Shown piece by piece: positions 7,309-14,890 of a stretch of 36,309 bases of DNA (its first letter is position 1; each line of letters starts with the position of its first letter). The DNA lies in contig CAJUDQ010000035.1 of assembly GCA_910585215.1 (NCBI GenBank), positions 1 through 36,309 of the forward strand, given 5' to 3'. The stretch comes from an uncultured Lachnospiraceae bacterium (GTDB lineage Bacteria; Bacillota; Clostridia; Lachnospirales; Lachnospiraceae). A program made the position numbers and the translations under genes. A model generated the notes under the pieces. That model saw only the letters and a list, made by a program, of their open reading frames with translations, was not told where the DNA came from and did no database searches.

Positions 7309-7836
7309 ATGAAGAAAAAAGGGGTATTTAATACCTTTAAAGGAGCAGTCAGAGAGGATATTTTAAAATATTGTGAAGAAAAAAATATCAAGGAAGGTGA
7401 ATTTCGACCAGTTTCTATTTATCAGTGGGAAGATATTTATAACAAAATAATAGATGAATTTGTGGATAAAACAAATTCTTATAAACAGGGACTTCACTGG
7501 CTGAATATTGACTACTGTTTTCATAAAGAAAAGAAAATTCAATATTCTTATGACAGCCGAGATAACTGGGAATGGATATTAAATCTTCGGGAATTTGTAG
7601 AAAATGCAGAAAAGCAGGCTTATTATCTTGTGGAAGAAGGAACTAAATTCTGGATATTTGAGGGAACTCTTGAACGGATTAGCGAAATGATTTATGAGGA
7701 ATTTTTTCTTCAGGATTATTATATTGTGGATAAAAAATATCAGTGGATGATTACCTGCAATCATCATGAAATTATTTTATTTGTTGGAAATGGTTTTTGC
7801 ATGGAAGATATAAAAAAAAGGCTGCCGCGGGGATAA
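7309..7836 (+). CDS. DUF6756-like hypothetical protein
   Basis: The 175-residue protein starts at ATG 7309, chosen for its AGGAGA ribosome site; an upstream in-frame TTG (7279) has none. The C-terminal half, YYLVEEGTKFWIFEGTLERI then FFLQDYYIVDKKYQWMITCN, resembles what I recall of DUF6756, a small family found in Firmicutes near SUKH genes. The family match is from memory and uncertain. No signal peptide, membrane segment or catalytic motif is evident. It is the last gene of the rightward island and faces the convergent SUKH gene at 8050 across a long inverted repeat. Confidence 0.55.
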   Translation: MKKKGVFNTFKGAVREDILKYCEEKNIKEGEFRPVSIYQWEDIYNKIIDEFVDKTNSYKQGLHWLNIDYCFHKEKKIQYSYDSRDNWEWILNLREFVENAEKQAYYLVEEGTKFWIFEGTLERISEMIYEEFFLQDYYIVDKKYQWMITCNHHEIILFVGNGFCMEDIKKRLPRG

Positions 7837-7891
7837 TCTGGCGGTTTTTAAATTAATTTTGCAAGGAATGAAAAACAGAAATGTATTCAGG

Positions 7892-8004
7892 TAAAAATAA
7901 GGCTGTTGCAAAACAGCAGTCAGATAAAATATGCTGTTTACAAGCAGGAAATTACAGCATATAAATTCTGTCTGAAGTTATCTTTGCAACAGCCTTTATT
8001 TTTA
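7892..8004. repeat. Long imperfect inverted repeat, possible bidirectional terminator or miniature element
   Basis: The outer arms are TAAGGCTGTTGCAAA (from 7898) and TTTGCAACAGCCTTTA (to about 7998). The inner arms, around CAGATAAAATATGCTGT and ACAGCATATAAATTCTGTCTG, continue the pairing, so each arm is about 45 bases around a short centre. A-runs and T-runs outside the arms would let it end transcription from both convergent genes. The outer arms also resemble terminal repeats of IS6-family elements (CTGTTGCAAA), so a miniature non-coding element is possible. No target duplication was established. Confidence 0.65.
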
Positions 8005-8049
8005 TGGTAAGAAAAACAGATTTTTTACTATATTTAAAGAAAAACATGT

Positions 8050-8580
8050 TTATTCATATACATAATCTTTAAAATAGTCAGCATCCTCTCCCTCATCAAG
8101 CCACAATTCAAACCACCCGAAAAAGTCCTGACGTTCACAACAGGGCTGAACGCCTACATCTGTAAAGTCCCACACTTCTCCCCGGCATTTTCCAGATACA
8201 ATTAAATTATAACTCATACCGCATCCCATATTTGCCAGTTCGATTTCTCCTTGATAAACATTTGTTTCCATTTCCTGCTCAATAATATCTGCCTCTCTGT
8301 CATCTTCTTCCCAGAGCCAGAAGTCTTGAAGCATAAAAGGATGAGATAAGTCTTTTCGTTCAATATCTTCCAGCCGGTTGAGACAACAGTCATCACAGCC
8401 GTTGCCAACTCTTTTTAAAAACATGCGATATGCTTCTGGAAGACGAATATTACAATACTTTTCAAATTCTGTAATTGCTTCCTCTGAAAGACATTCGCCC
8501 ATTTTGATGTTATTTGCAATTATTTTTTGCTGTATCCGTTTTATTACTTTTTCATAGTCTTTTGGTTCATAAACTGGCAT
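8050..8580 (-). CDS. SMI1/KNR4 (SUKH) family protein
   Basis: This 176-residue SUKH-fold protein has the signature CLSEEAITEFEKYCNIRLPE then YRMFLKRVGNGCDD at about residues 29-62, and the C-terminal FFGWFELWLDEGED typical of the family. It is distant from the two SUKH copies on the other strand, so it is a separate family member and not a third duplicate. AAGGAGGCG provides a strong ribosome site, and a well-formed promoter lies just upstream, making it a single-gene unit. Like other SUKH proteins it is most likely a cytosolic immunity protein; its target is not visible here. Confidence 0.85.
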   Translation of the reverse strand: MPVYEPKDYEKVIKRIQQKIIANNIKMGECLSEEAITEFEKYCNIRLPEAYRMFLKRVGNGCDDCCLNRLEDIERKDLSHPFMLQDFWLWEEDDREADIIEQEMETNVYQGEIELANMGCGMSYNLIVSGKCRGEVWDFTDVGVQPCCERQDFFGWFELWLDEGEDADYFKDYVYE

Positions 8581-8624
8581 ATCTGCGCCTCCTTATCATT
8601 CTATTTACCACTTTTTATACAAAA

Positions 8625-8653
8625 AGTATAACAAAAAATAGATGCTATGACAA
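8625..8653 (-). promoter_or_regulatory. Sigma-A promoter for the leftward SUKH gene
   Basis: On the minus strand: TTGTCA (8653-8648), exactly 17 bases, then TATACT (8630-8625). The predicted transcript starts near 8618, about 38 bases before the SUKH start codon. Confidence 0.75.
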
Positions 8654-8682
8654 CCAAAACATCAAATTTTCTGATAATGTTA

Positions 8683-8711
8683 TTGATTTAAGGGATTGCA
8701 GACGGTATAAT
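8683..8711 (+). promoter_or_regulatory. Probable promoter for the MATE transporter gene
   Basis: TTGATT (8683-8688), a 17-base spacer, TATAAT (8706-8711). It would give a leader of about 115 bases before the MATE start. The leader holds no obvious hairpin. It is divergent from the SUKH promoter, with the two -35 boxes about 30 bases apart. Confidence 0.6.
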
Positions 8712-8832
8712 AATTCAGCACAGGTACAGGTTCAGCTATATGTGATGTCTTGGTTCAAATAATAAACTAAAACTTCGTGTAAAACTAAAATTTTTTACTG
8801 CTGATTATGCCTGAATGAAACGAAAGGAATAC

Positions 8833-10179
8833 ATGATTTATATGAATCAGAATTTTATGAAAGAAAAGCCGGTTTTTCCATTGGTTTTAAGTATGTCTTT
8901 GCCGATGGTTTTATCTATGCTGGTCAATTCATTATACAATATTGTAGACAGTTATTTTATTGCCAAAATCAGCGAGGAGGCAATGACCGCACTTTCTCTT
9001 GTCTATCCGGTTCAAATTCTGGTCAATTCGGTAGCTGTTGGATTTGGAATAGGAATCAATGCTGTTGCTGCTTATTATCTGGGTGCACAGGAAAAGGACA
9101 AAGCCGACAATGCAGTATCACTGGGATTTTTGTTTAGTATTCTGCATGGAGCTTTGCTGACTGTTTTATGTCTTGCGGGAATTTCTCATTTTTTGTCTGT
9201 GTTTACTGAAAATGAGACAATTATTGGGTATGGCAGAGATTATTCTTATATTGTGTTTTTATTTTCACTTCCTCTTATGATAGGAATTACATTTGAAAAG
9301 ATATTTCAGGCAGAGGGCCAGATGACCGTGTCCATGATAAGTATGTTATGTGGATGTATGATAAATATTATTCTGGACCCCGTCATGATATTTGGAGCCG
9401 GATTTATTCCGGCAATGGGAATAAAGGGAGCTGCCATTGCCACGGGAATTGGTCAGGTGGTTTCGCTTATTATTTATCTTGTGATTTATTTTAAAAAGCC
9501 TCTTCCGTTAAAGCTGAAATTTAGAAGGAAGATGATGGATGGCAAGCTGTGCAGACAGATATATGCAGTCGGGATTCCCGCTGCTTTTAATATGGCGCTT
9601 CCGTCTGTTCTGATTACCGTTTTAAATGGAATACTTGCATCTTTTTCACAGGTATATGTACTTGTACTTGGAATTTATTTTAAGCTTCAGACATTTATTT
9701 ATCTGACTGCAAATGGAATTGTACAGGGAATACGCCCAATTATCGGATATAATTATGGTGCAGGAGAATATGGAAGAGTTCGAAAGATATTTCAGGCGGC
9801 ACTCGCATGCACAGGTGTTGTAATGGCGGTTGGCACAGTGATTTGTTTCACCTCTGCAAATCATTTAATGGCATTATTTACAGAGAACAGGGATACCATA
9901 CAGACTGGTCAGACAGCGCTCAGAATTATCAGCCTGGGATTTATTGTTTCCTCTGTATCAGTAATTTCCTGCGGGGCTTTGGAAGGGCTTGGAAAAGGAC
10001 TTCCGTCTTTGACAATTTCACTGATGAGATATATAGTAATTATTATTCCGGCTGCGTTTCTGTTAAGCAGAATATTTGGCGCTGTGGGTGTATGGCATGC
10101 ATTTTGGGTAGCAGAAGGAATCACTGCTGTGGCAGCTTTAATTATTTATAAAAAAACAGTGTTGAAAGCTGTAAAATAG
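8833..10179 (+). CDS. MATE family multidrug/cation efflux transporter
   Basis: The polytopic membrane protein of about 448 residues has the length and hydrophobic pattern of a 12-helix MATE exporter (Na+ or H+ antiport of drugs and cationic compounds). Family marks include FPLVLSMSLPMVLSMLVNSL in the first helix, the YNIVDSYFIA segment with its conserved acidic residue, and ITFEKIFQAEGQMTVSM near residue 160. The ATG at 8833 is preferred because GAAAGGAA lies just before it; ATG at 8815 has no ribosome site and 8842 is also possible. It stands alone behind its own promoter. Substrate cannot be inferred, and no regulator of the usual type is adjacent. Confidence 0.85.
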   Translation: MIYMNQNFMKEKPVFPLVLSMSLPMVLSMLVNSLYNIVDSYFIAKISEEAMTALSLVYPVQILVNSVAVGFGIGINAVAAYYLGAQEKDKADNAVSLGFLFSILHGALLTVLCLAGISHFLSVFTENETIIGYGRDYSYIVFLFSLPLMIGITFEKIFQAEGQMTVSMISMLCGCMINIILDPVMIFGAGFIPAMGIKGAAIATGIGQVVSLIIYLVIYFKKPLPLKLKFRRKMMDGKLCRQIYAVGIPAAFNMALPSVLITVLNGILASFSQVYVLVLGIYFKLQTFIYLTANGIVQGIRPIIGYNYGAGEYGRVRKIFQAALACTGVVMAVGTVICFTSANHLMALFTENRDTIQTGQTALRIISLGFIVSSVSVISCGALEGLGKGLPSLTISLMRYIVIIIPAAFLLSRIFGAVGVWHAFWVAEGITAVAALIIYKKTVLKAVK

Positions 10180-10205
10180 CTGGTAAATGATGCAACCAAC
10201 GCTTG

Positions 10206-10604
10206 CTAGGAAAAAGCGAATAAAAATGTCAGAACCGCCGCTGGATTTGTAATACCTACCACAAAGGAAGAAAGAAACATTTTTATTCCATATACAGTTG
10301 TGATTTGTGGTATACTTATTTTTTTCCCGCCGGATATTAGGCGGATTCCCATAATTAAAACAAATGTGCCGCCCAAAATATGAATCATTGTCTGATATCG
10401 AAGCAGAAAATCCGAAATAAATGTCAGTCCAAATACTCCAACACATGCATACAGACAATCGGCAGCGGAGGAACCCAGTTCTGTCAGAAGTTCGGCCTGA
10501 AAACCATAATGAAAGGTTCTCTGTATAGTCATTGTGCCTACTGCGCCTATCGGCATACCAAAAACCAGCCCGATTAAAATCCCCTTGATTAGATAGCTTT
10601 CCAT
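10206..10604 (-). pseudogene. LysE/RhtB family amino-acid exporter, C-terminally truncated
   Basis: The frame encodes 132 residues beginning MESYLIKGILIGLVFGMPIG, with hydrophobic segments and the motif GITNPAAVLTFLFAFS, all typical of LysE-type exporters. Family members are about 190-220 residues with five or six helices; here a TAG follows FAFS and the remaining 60-80 residues are absent in every frame. The truncation abuts the end of the MATE gene, 26 bases away, so a deletion or rearrangement probably removed the 3' end. A working exporter is unlikely. Before damage it probably exported an amino acid or similar small metabolite. Confidence 0.7.
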
Positions 10605-10627
10605 TTTAAAATTCCTGTTATCAAATT

Positions 10628-11479
10628 TCAGGCACAGCAGCAGTGGTCTGCTGTAATGATTTCTCCCTTTGCTGCATCAATATCCATAATAATTTCTCCG
10701 ACTTTCGGTACATAAATATGACCAGACAGAGGATTTTTAATACTGACAATCGGAGCTGTAAGAACTGCTTCCACTTCAGAACGTTCAAAACTTAAATCAG
10801 TATCAATCATTTCACAGTCAATCAAACGGAGATTTTTGCAGTAGCAAAGCGGCTGCGTGCCGATAATTTTACAATTTTCAAAAGTAATATTTTCGCTGTA
10901 CCATGCCAGATATTCACCCTTGACTACACTGTTTTTCACTGTAATATTTTTTCCATGCCAAAAAGCATCCTTGGTATCAAACACACAATTTTCAAATACA
11001 GAATCTGTGATATACTGAAAAGAATATTTTCCTTTCATACGTACATTTTGGAAGTTTAAATGTTCAGAGCGCATCATAAAATATTCGCTTTCAACCGTAC
11101 AGTTTTCCATTGTAATTCCACGTACTGACCAGCCAAATTCAGGAGATAGTACATCACAGTCCTGCATTGTCACATGACTGCACTCACGAAGTGCTTTAAT
11201 TCCATGAAGTTTCGTATCGGTGATAGTAATATTATCTGAATACCACAAAGCTGCTCTGCAAAGCTCTGTCATTTCTGAACCGGTTATTTTAAGCTCATTG
11301 TCATGCCAGAACGGATAGCGGAGGTTAAAAAAACAATTTTCCACTGCAAGACCGGTTCCCTCCTTAAAAGCACTTTCTCCATCAGCCGGACCATCAAAAG
11401 CACAGTCCTTTACTGTAAGATTTTTTGCATTATAAAGTGTTCTTTCTTCATCAAATGTTTTATTTGTAATTATAGTCAT
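10628..11479 (-). CDS. DUF3737 family right-handed beta-helix protein
   Basis: The 283-residue protein consists of short repeating strands of the form IT-N-x-I/V, for example ENCFFNLRYPFWHDNELKIT, ALWYSDNITITDTKLHGIKA and AFWHGKNITVKNSVVKGEYL, with regularly spaced W/Y-H/S residues. This is the pattern of DUF3737, predicted to be a parallel beta-helix like carbohydrate-acting or pentapeptide-type folds. There is no signal peptide, so it is likely cytosolic; function is unknown. GGAGATT gives a good ribosome site. The gene precedes the truncated LysE gene and follows a small coiled-coil gene, forming the leftward group that faces the LysR regulator at 12612. Confidence 0.8.
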   Translation of the reverse strand: MTIITNKTFDEERTLYNAKNLTVKDCAFDGPADGESAFKEGTGLAVENCFFNLRYPFWHDNELKITGSEMTELCRAALWYSDNITITDTKLHGIKALRECSHVTMQDCDVLSPEFGWSVRGITMENCTVESEYFMMRSEHLNFQNVRMKGKYSFQYITDSVFENCVFDTKDAFWHGKNITVKNSVVKGEYLAWYSENITFENCKIIGTQPLCYCKNLRLIDCEMIDTDLSFERSEVEAVLTAPIVSIKNPLSGHIYVPKVGEIIMDIDAAKGEIITADHCCCA

Positions 11480-11548
11480 AATAATCTCCTTTCATAAAAA
11501 TTCAATCTGCCATTTAAGCTGCACAGTTGTATTTTTTATATTTACATT

Positions 11549-11785
11549 TTATCTGTTTCCGGTTTGCTTTTTTATTTTATAAATCAGATAATCCAGACAA
11601 TCAATCTGTTTTTGTTCTTTATGAAGATTATCCAGAAGTGTTTGTCTGTGTATTGACAAAAGCTGCAATCCCTGAGTAATGTTTTGTTTTCTTACATCTT
11701 CTACAAAAGCTGTAATAGTATCATTGTCACAGCCTGCATCCTTTAAATTTTGAATAATACGGTTTTCTTCATTTTCATTTTTCAT
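11549..11785 (-). CDS. Small conserved coiled-coil protein
   Basis: The 78-residue protein is almost entirely helical and charged: ENRIIQNLKDAGCDNDTITA, then LQLLSIHRQTLLDNLHKEQK and QIDCLDYLIYKIKKQ. I recognise this layout from small proteins encoded next to LysR-type regulators and redox or efflux genes in Clostridia, but no function is assigned. There is no membrane segment or metal-binding motif beyond two isolated cysteines. AAAGGAAA is the ribosome site. It likely belongs to the same leftward unit as the DUF3737 gene, 69 bases downstream. Confidence 0.6.
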   Translation of the reverse strand: MKNENEENRIIQNLKDAGCDNDTITAFVEDVRKQNITQGLQLLSIHRQTLLDNLHKEQKQIDCLDYLIYKIKKQTGNR

Positions 11786-11878
11786 TATTCCATTTCCTTT
11801 TTCTGTTTTTTCATTTTTTTATTTTGATAATTTGTTTTGCCCGCCTGTTTTCAATATAGGCAAATGCGGCAGGCTGTT

Positions 11879-12311
11879 TTAATCAACGCTGTTAATCAGT
11901 ACGATTTTATTTCTCCAGCCCGTAAGTACAGGGTTATTTTCAACTGCATTTTGAAATTCCTCTGTAAAATCAAAATAACCAACTTTTTTATTGCCTGAGA
12001 GAAAAACAATACCTTTTGTCATAAGAAACAACTTCTGTGTCAGAGGATGCACCTCCCTGCATTAGAAATTTATCAAATCCATAATCACCTTCATATTTTA
12101 CTGCGGACAAACCGTCTGCGAGCTTTGTAACTTCGGAAGTTAATGTCAGATAGTTGTCATTTTTATCAATATTTTTCTGTGAAGCTTTGTCGGTTTCCTG
12201 ATGGCTGTTTTCAGTTTGGGTGTCTTTATTTTCTTCTTTCTTCCGGCATCCGGTTAGAAGAAAGAGAAATGTAAGTATTAAGAATAAAAATAGATATATT
12301 TTCTTTTTCAT
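11879..12311 (-). pseudogene. Lipoprotein linear amide C-N hydrolase-like gene, internally deleted and frameshifted
   Basis: The start is intact: AAAGGAG ribosome site, then MKKKIYLFLFLILTFLFLLT and the lipobox LLTGC, so a lipid-anchored surface protein. Residues about 55-95 (EVTKLADGLSAVKYEGDYGF then DKFLMQGGASSDTEVVSY) match the N-terminal part of linear amide C-N hydrolases (bile-salt-hydrolase-like fold). The frame then stops at 11988. A second frame, 12022-11879, continues for 47 residues (MTKGIVFLSGNKKVGYFDF ... KIVLINSVD) and appears to follow a one-base frameshift, but the catalytic Cys region and some 200 residues are missing. It is inactive as an enzyme. Confidence 0.65.
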
Positions 12312-12342
12312 TTTGAAAATCTCCTTTATAATATTTTTTTAC

Positions 12343-12379
12343 ATTCTGACGAAGTGATATAATATAAGTTTGTCAGAAT
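12343..12379. promoter_or_regulatory. Inverted repeat around TATAAT, possible operator
   Basis: ATTCTGAC (12343-12350) and GTCAGAAT (12372-12379) are perfect 8-base arms separated by 21 bases that contain TATAAT (12358-12363). It lies upstream of the leftward lipoprotein gene in the gap between that gene and the LysR gene. LysR-type regulators often bind in such divergent gaps, but I cannot show that this is the site; a -35 box in either direction is weak. Confidence 0.4.
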
Positions 12380-12517
12380 CTTTTATGTATCAGGTTTATA
12401 ATAATTATGCTGTAAAAGCTGTGTGATAAAAAATATTTATAAACTGCTTTTATTTATTGAAAGTATATCAGGTATTTATAAAGATAGCAAATACTTATAG
12501 TTGATAGATAATTATGC

Positions 12518-12546
12518 TTTACAATTATATCTGCCTGTGATATCTT
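12518..12546 (+). promoter_or_regulatory. Predicted promoter of the LysR regulator gene
   Basis: TTTACA (12518-12523), 17-base spacer, TATCTT (12541-12546). The transcript would start near 12553, leaving a leader of about 60 bases with a strong AAGGAGG ribosome site. The remainder of the 12312-12611 gap is AT-rich with several TATTTATAAA-like stretches, which may be part of regulator binding sites. Confidence 0.55.
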
Positions 12547-12611
12547 AATAGAGAGCAGGAGAATAAACGAAATTTGATGACGTTTTATCATGTTAGTAAG
12601 GAGGAATTTTT

Positions 12612-13499
12612 ATGGAGCTTAGAGTTTTACAATATTTTCTTGCAGTTACAAGGGAACAGAGTATTTCGGGTGCTGCCCAGTCGCTGCATTTGTCACAGCC
12701 TACTCTTTCAAGGCAGTTAAAAGATTTGGAAGAGGAACTTGGCAAAGAACTTATGATTCGGGGAAACAGACGCATTACGCTGACAGAAGAGGGAATGATT
12801 CTTAGAAAGCGTGCAGAAGAGATTATGGAGCTTGTAAAAAAAGCGGAGGATGAAATTTCTTTATCAGATGATATTATAGCTGGAGATATTACTGTTGGAA
12901 CAGGTGAAACAGATGGTGTGCGTTTTCTGGCGAAGGCTGTAAAAGAGCTTCAAAGGCGTTATCCATTGATACATCTGCATATTGTGAGTGGAGATAAGGC
13001 AGCGATTATAGAACAGCTTGACAGAGGATTAATTGATTTTGGTCTTGTTTTTGGAGATATTGAAACTTCAAAATATGAGTGTATACAGGTTCCCTATAAA
13101 GATACATGGGGTGTGATTATGCGTCAGGATTCTCCACTTGCCAAAAAGGAAACAATTACAGCAGAGGATTTGATAGATAAGCCTCTGATTATTTCCAGAC
13201 AGGCGTTTTACAATCATGAATTACGTGAGTTTTTTTCATGTGGACAGGATAAATTGAATATTGTTGCGACCTATAATCTGCTGTTTAATGGTTCATTGAT
13301 GGTAGATGAGGGAATCGGATATGCGATAAGTTTTGATAAAATTATTAATGTTTCCGGAAACAGTCATTTATGCTTTCGGCCGCTTGAACCAAAAACGGAA
13401 TCAAATATGAGTATTTTGTGGAAAAAGTATCAGGTATTTACAAAGGCAGTGGAAAAGTTTTTACAGAAATTGCAGGAGATTTTGGATATCACAAACTAA
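12612..13499 (+). CDS. LysR-type transcriptional regulator
   Basis: This 295-residue protein has a winged helix-turn-helix at residues 1-60 (LRVLQYFLAVTREQSISGAA ... HLSQPTLSRQLKDLEEELG) and a periplasmic-binding-like co-inducer domain from about residue 88 to the end (GDITVGTGETDGVRFLAKAV). Length and layout are standard. AAGGAGG is the ribosome site. It is divergent from the lipoprotein/coiled-coil/DUF3737/LysE group, and LysR regulators usually control the divergent unit, so that set is the likely target; two of its four genes are now broken. The inducer is unknown. Confidence 0.88.
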   Translation: MELRVLQYFLAVTREQSISGAAQSLHLSQPTLSRQLKDLEEELGKELMIRGNRRITLTEEGMILRKRAEEIMELVKKAEDEISLSDDIIAGDITVGTGETDGVRFLAKAVKELQRRYPLIHLHIVSGDKAAIIEQLDRGLIDFGLVFGDIETSKYECIQVPYKDTWGVIMRQDSPLAKKETITAEDLIDKPLIISRQAFYNHELREFFSCGQDKLNIVATYNLLFNGSLMVDEGIGYAISFDKIINVSGNSHLCFRPLEPKTESNMSILWKKYQVFTKAVEKFLQKLQEILDITN

Positions 13500-13582
13500 C
13501 CGCAGGAATAGCAGGCGGGAATGAAAATTAAATTTGACAGTATTTTGAACAGTTAAATAAAAGTTAATATGGAGGAAATTGA

Positions 13583-14029
13583 GTGAAGCTGGTTAAAACA
13601 AAAAAAGAGGATATAAAAGAGTTAGTCAGAATATCAAAAGAGGCATTTGACAGTGATGTGCTGGTTGGAGCAGATGAGACTGGTGGTCCGCCGGAATACG
13701 ACAATGAGGACTGGCATATTGAAATGATGAAGGAAAATCATTTATTCACCGCATTTCATAATGATAAAATTGTGGGCGGAATCATTATTTTTATGGATAA
13801 TCCTTCATTTATGTATATCGGCAGAATTTTTGTTGAACCTTCGGAATTTAGAAAGGGATATGGAATTGCCATAATGGAAGAGATAGAAAGAATGTATCCT
13901 GATGTTTCCACATGGATGTTAGATACTCCGATATGGAATATACGAACAAATAGTTTTTATAAAAAACTGGGATATTATGAAAAGAAGAGGGAGAATGGAA
14001 ATACTCTGTATCAGAAAGACAGAGAGTAG
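13583..14029 (+). CDS. GNAT family N-acetyltransferase
   Basis: The 148-residue protein starts with GTG, preceded by GGAGG at eight bases. It has the acetyl-CoA-binding motif A: YIGRIFVEPSEFRKGYGIAI, where RKGYG matches the R-x-x-G-x-G/A loop. NSFYKKLGYYEKKR is the usual C-terminal motif B. It transfers an acetyl group from acetyl-CoA to an amine; the acceptor cannot be predicted. It follows the LysR gene by 83 bases without a visible terminator, so cotranscription is possible. A two-way terminator lies after it. Confidence 0.82.
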   Translation: MKLVKTKKEDIKELVRISKEAFDSDVLVGADETGGPPEYDNEDWHIEMMKENHLFTAFHNDKIVGGIIIFMDNPSFMYIGRIFVEPSEFRKGYGIAIMEEIERMYPDVSTWMLDTPIWNIRTNSFYKKLGYYEKKRENGNTLYQKDRE

Positions 14030-14063
14030 TTTCTTCTGATTTATCAAAATAAAAAGAACAGAA

Positions 14064-14116
14064 ATGTCATGGGCTGGCGCGTTAAGCAGACATAGCCCAT
14101 GACATTTTTGGCTGTA
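14064..14116. terminator. Bidirectional terminator between convergent genes
   Basis: TGTCATGGGCT (14065-14075) pairs perfectly with AGCCCATGACA (14094-14104) around an 18-base loop. It is followed by TTTTT and preceded by an A-rich stretch, so it can serve both the GNAT gene and the leftward ABC permease gene. Confidence 0.85.
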
Positions 14117-14132
14117 AAATTTGATATATTAG

Positions 14133-14888
14133 TTAAAGCTCAATTTTCTTATGCAGAAACGACCCTGCAATTATAAAAATAATACTGTAAATAACAGAAG
14201 CTATAAAACATACCATTAGCCGGCTGTGCTCGACCGTTAAAGCCGAGAGGTCGTTCATAAAAGAAGATACCCACAGATTAGTAAGAGATGTATCTTCCAG
14301 TTTTAAAAACGAATCTGCCATTCCCAAAACCATATTTACAAGCATTGGAGCAACAATCACAGCGGCAATGGAAGAACCATTTTTTCGGAGTATAAAACTA
14401 AGTGCAGAAAAGAGACTGATATTTGCCATACAGGTAATATATTGTACCAAAAGCACAGCTATAAAATCTGTTCCGCTTATACTCCCTGTACCAAAATAAG
14501 TTTTTCCAAACAAAAACCCAAAAAGTACAACAAGCACAAACATAATAGAACAGGCAATCCATATAGAGATAAATTTTGAAAAATAAACCTGTGTTTTTGT
14601 GTAGCCTCTGGAATAAAAATTTTTAATTGTCTGTTGCTCATAGTCATCGCATACAAAGAGCGCGGCAAAGATACCCGCTATCAAAAGAAATGAGCAGCCA
14701 GATACTGCGGACACAGCAGAGGCAATACCGGACATGGTAGTCTGCGCTGCAAAATCTGCGTCTGCGTTTGCTAACATCTTTGTAGTAACTGCTGAGAAAA
14801 ACAGCAGCACAATCATAATCACTGTACATATATAAAAGCTCTTTTGTTTTTTCAGTTTTCGAAATTCCAGTTTTAAAAGATTGTTCAT
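14133..14888 (-). CDS. ABC-2 type exporter permease (BcrB-like)
   Basis: This 251-residue membrane protein has six predicted hydrophobic segments (about residues 18-38, 60-80, 105-128, 145-170, 175-195 and 225-245), with the N-terminal cytosolic start MNNLLKLEFRKLKKQKSFYI common to BcrB/NatB-type permeases. The DDYEQQTIKNFYSRGYTKTQ loop after the second segment is typical for partners of BcrA ATPases. It lies two bases downstream of the ATPase gene, so the two form a tight operon. Such exporters remove peptide antibiotics or toxic peptides; the substrate here is unknown. Confidence 0.85.
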   Translation of the reverse strand: MNNLLKLEFRKLKKQKSFYICTVIMIVLLFFSAVTTKMLANADADFAAQTTMSGIASAVSAVSGCSFLLIAGIFAALFVCDDYEQQTIKNFYSRGYTKTQVYFSKFISIWIACSIMFVLVVLFGFLFGKTYFGTGSISGTDFIAVLLVQYITCMANISLFSALSFILRKNGSSIAAVIVAPMLVNMVLGMADSFLKLEDTSLTNLWVSSFMNDLSALTVEHSRLMVCFIASVIYSIIFIIAGSFLHKKIEL

Positions 14889-14890
14889 AA

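Noticed and set aside
8514..8762. 82-residue plus-strand frame over the start of the SUKH gene
   Set aside because: It is the reverse of the SUKH gene start and of two promoters; no ribosome site and no family resemblance.
10138..10458. Alternative minus-strand frame extending past the LysE stop
   Set aside because: The part after the LysE stop (ASVGCIIYQLFYSF) is the complement of the MATE gene end and does not resemble the LysE C-terminus, so it does not rescue the gene by frameshift.
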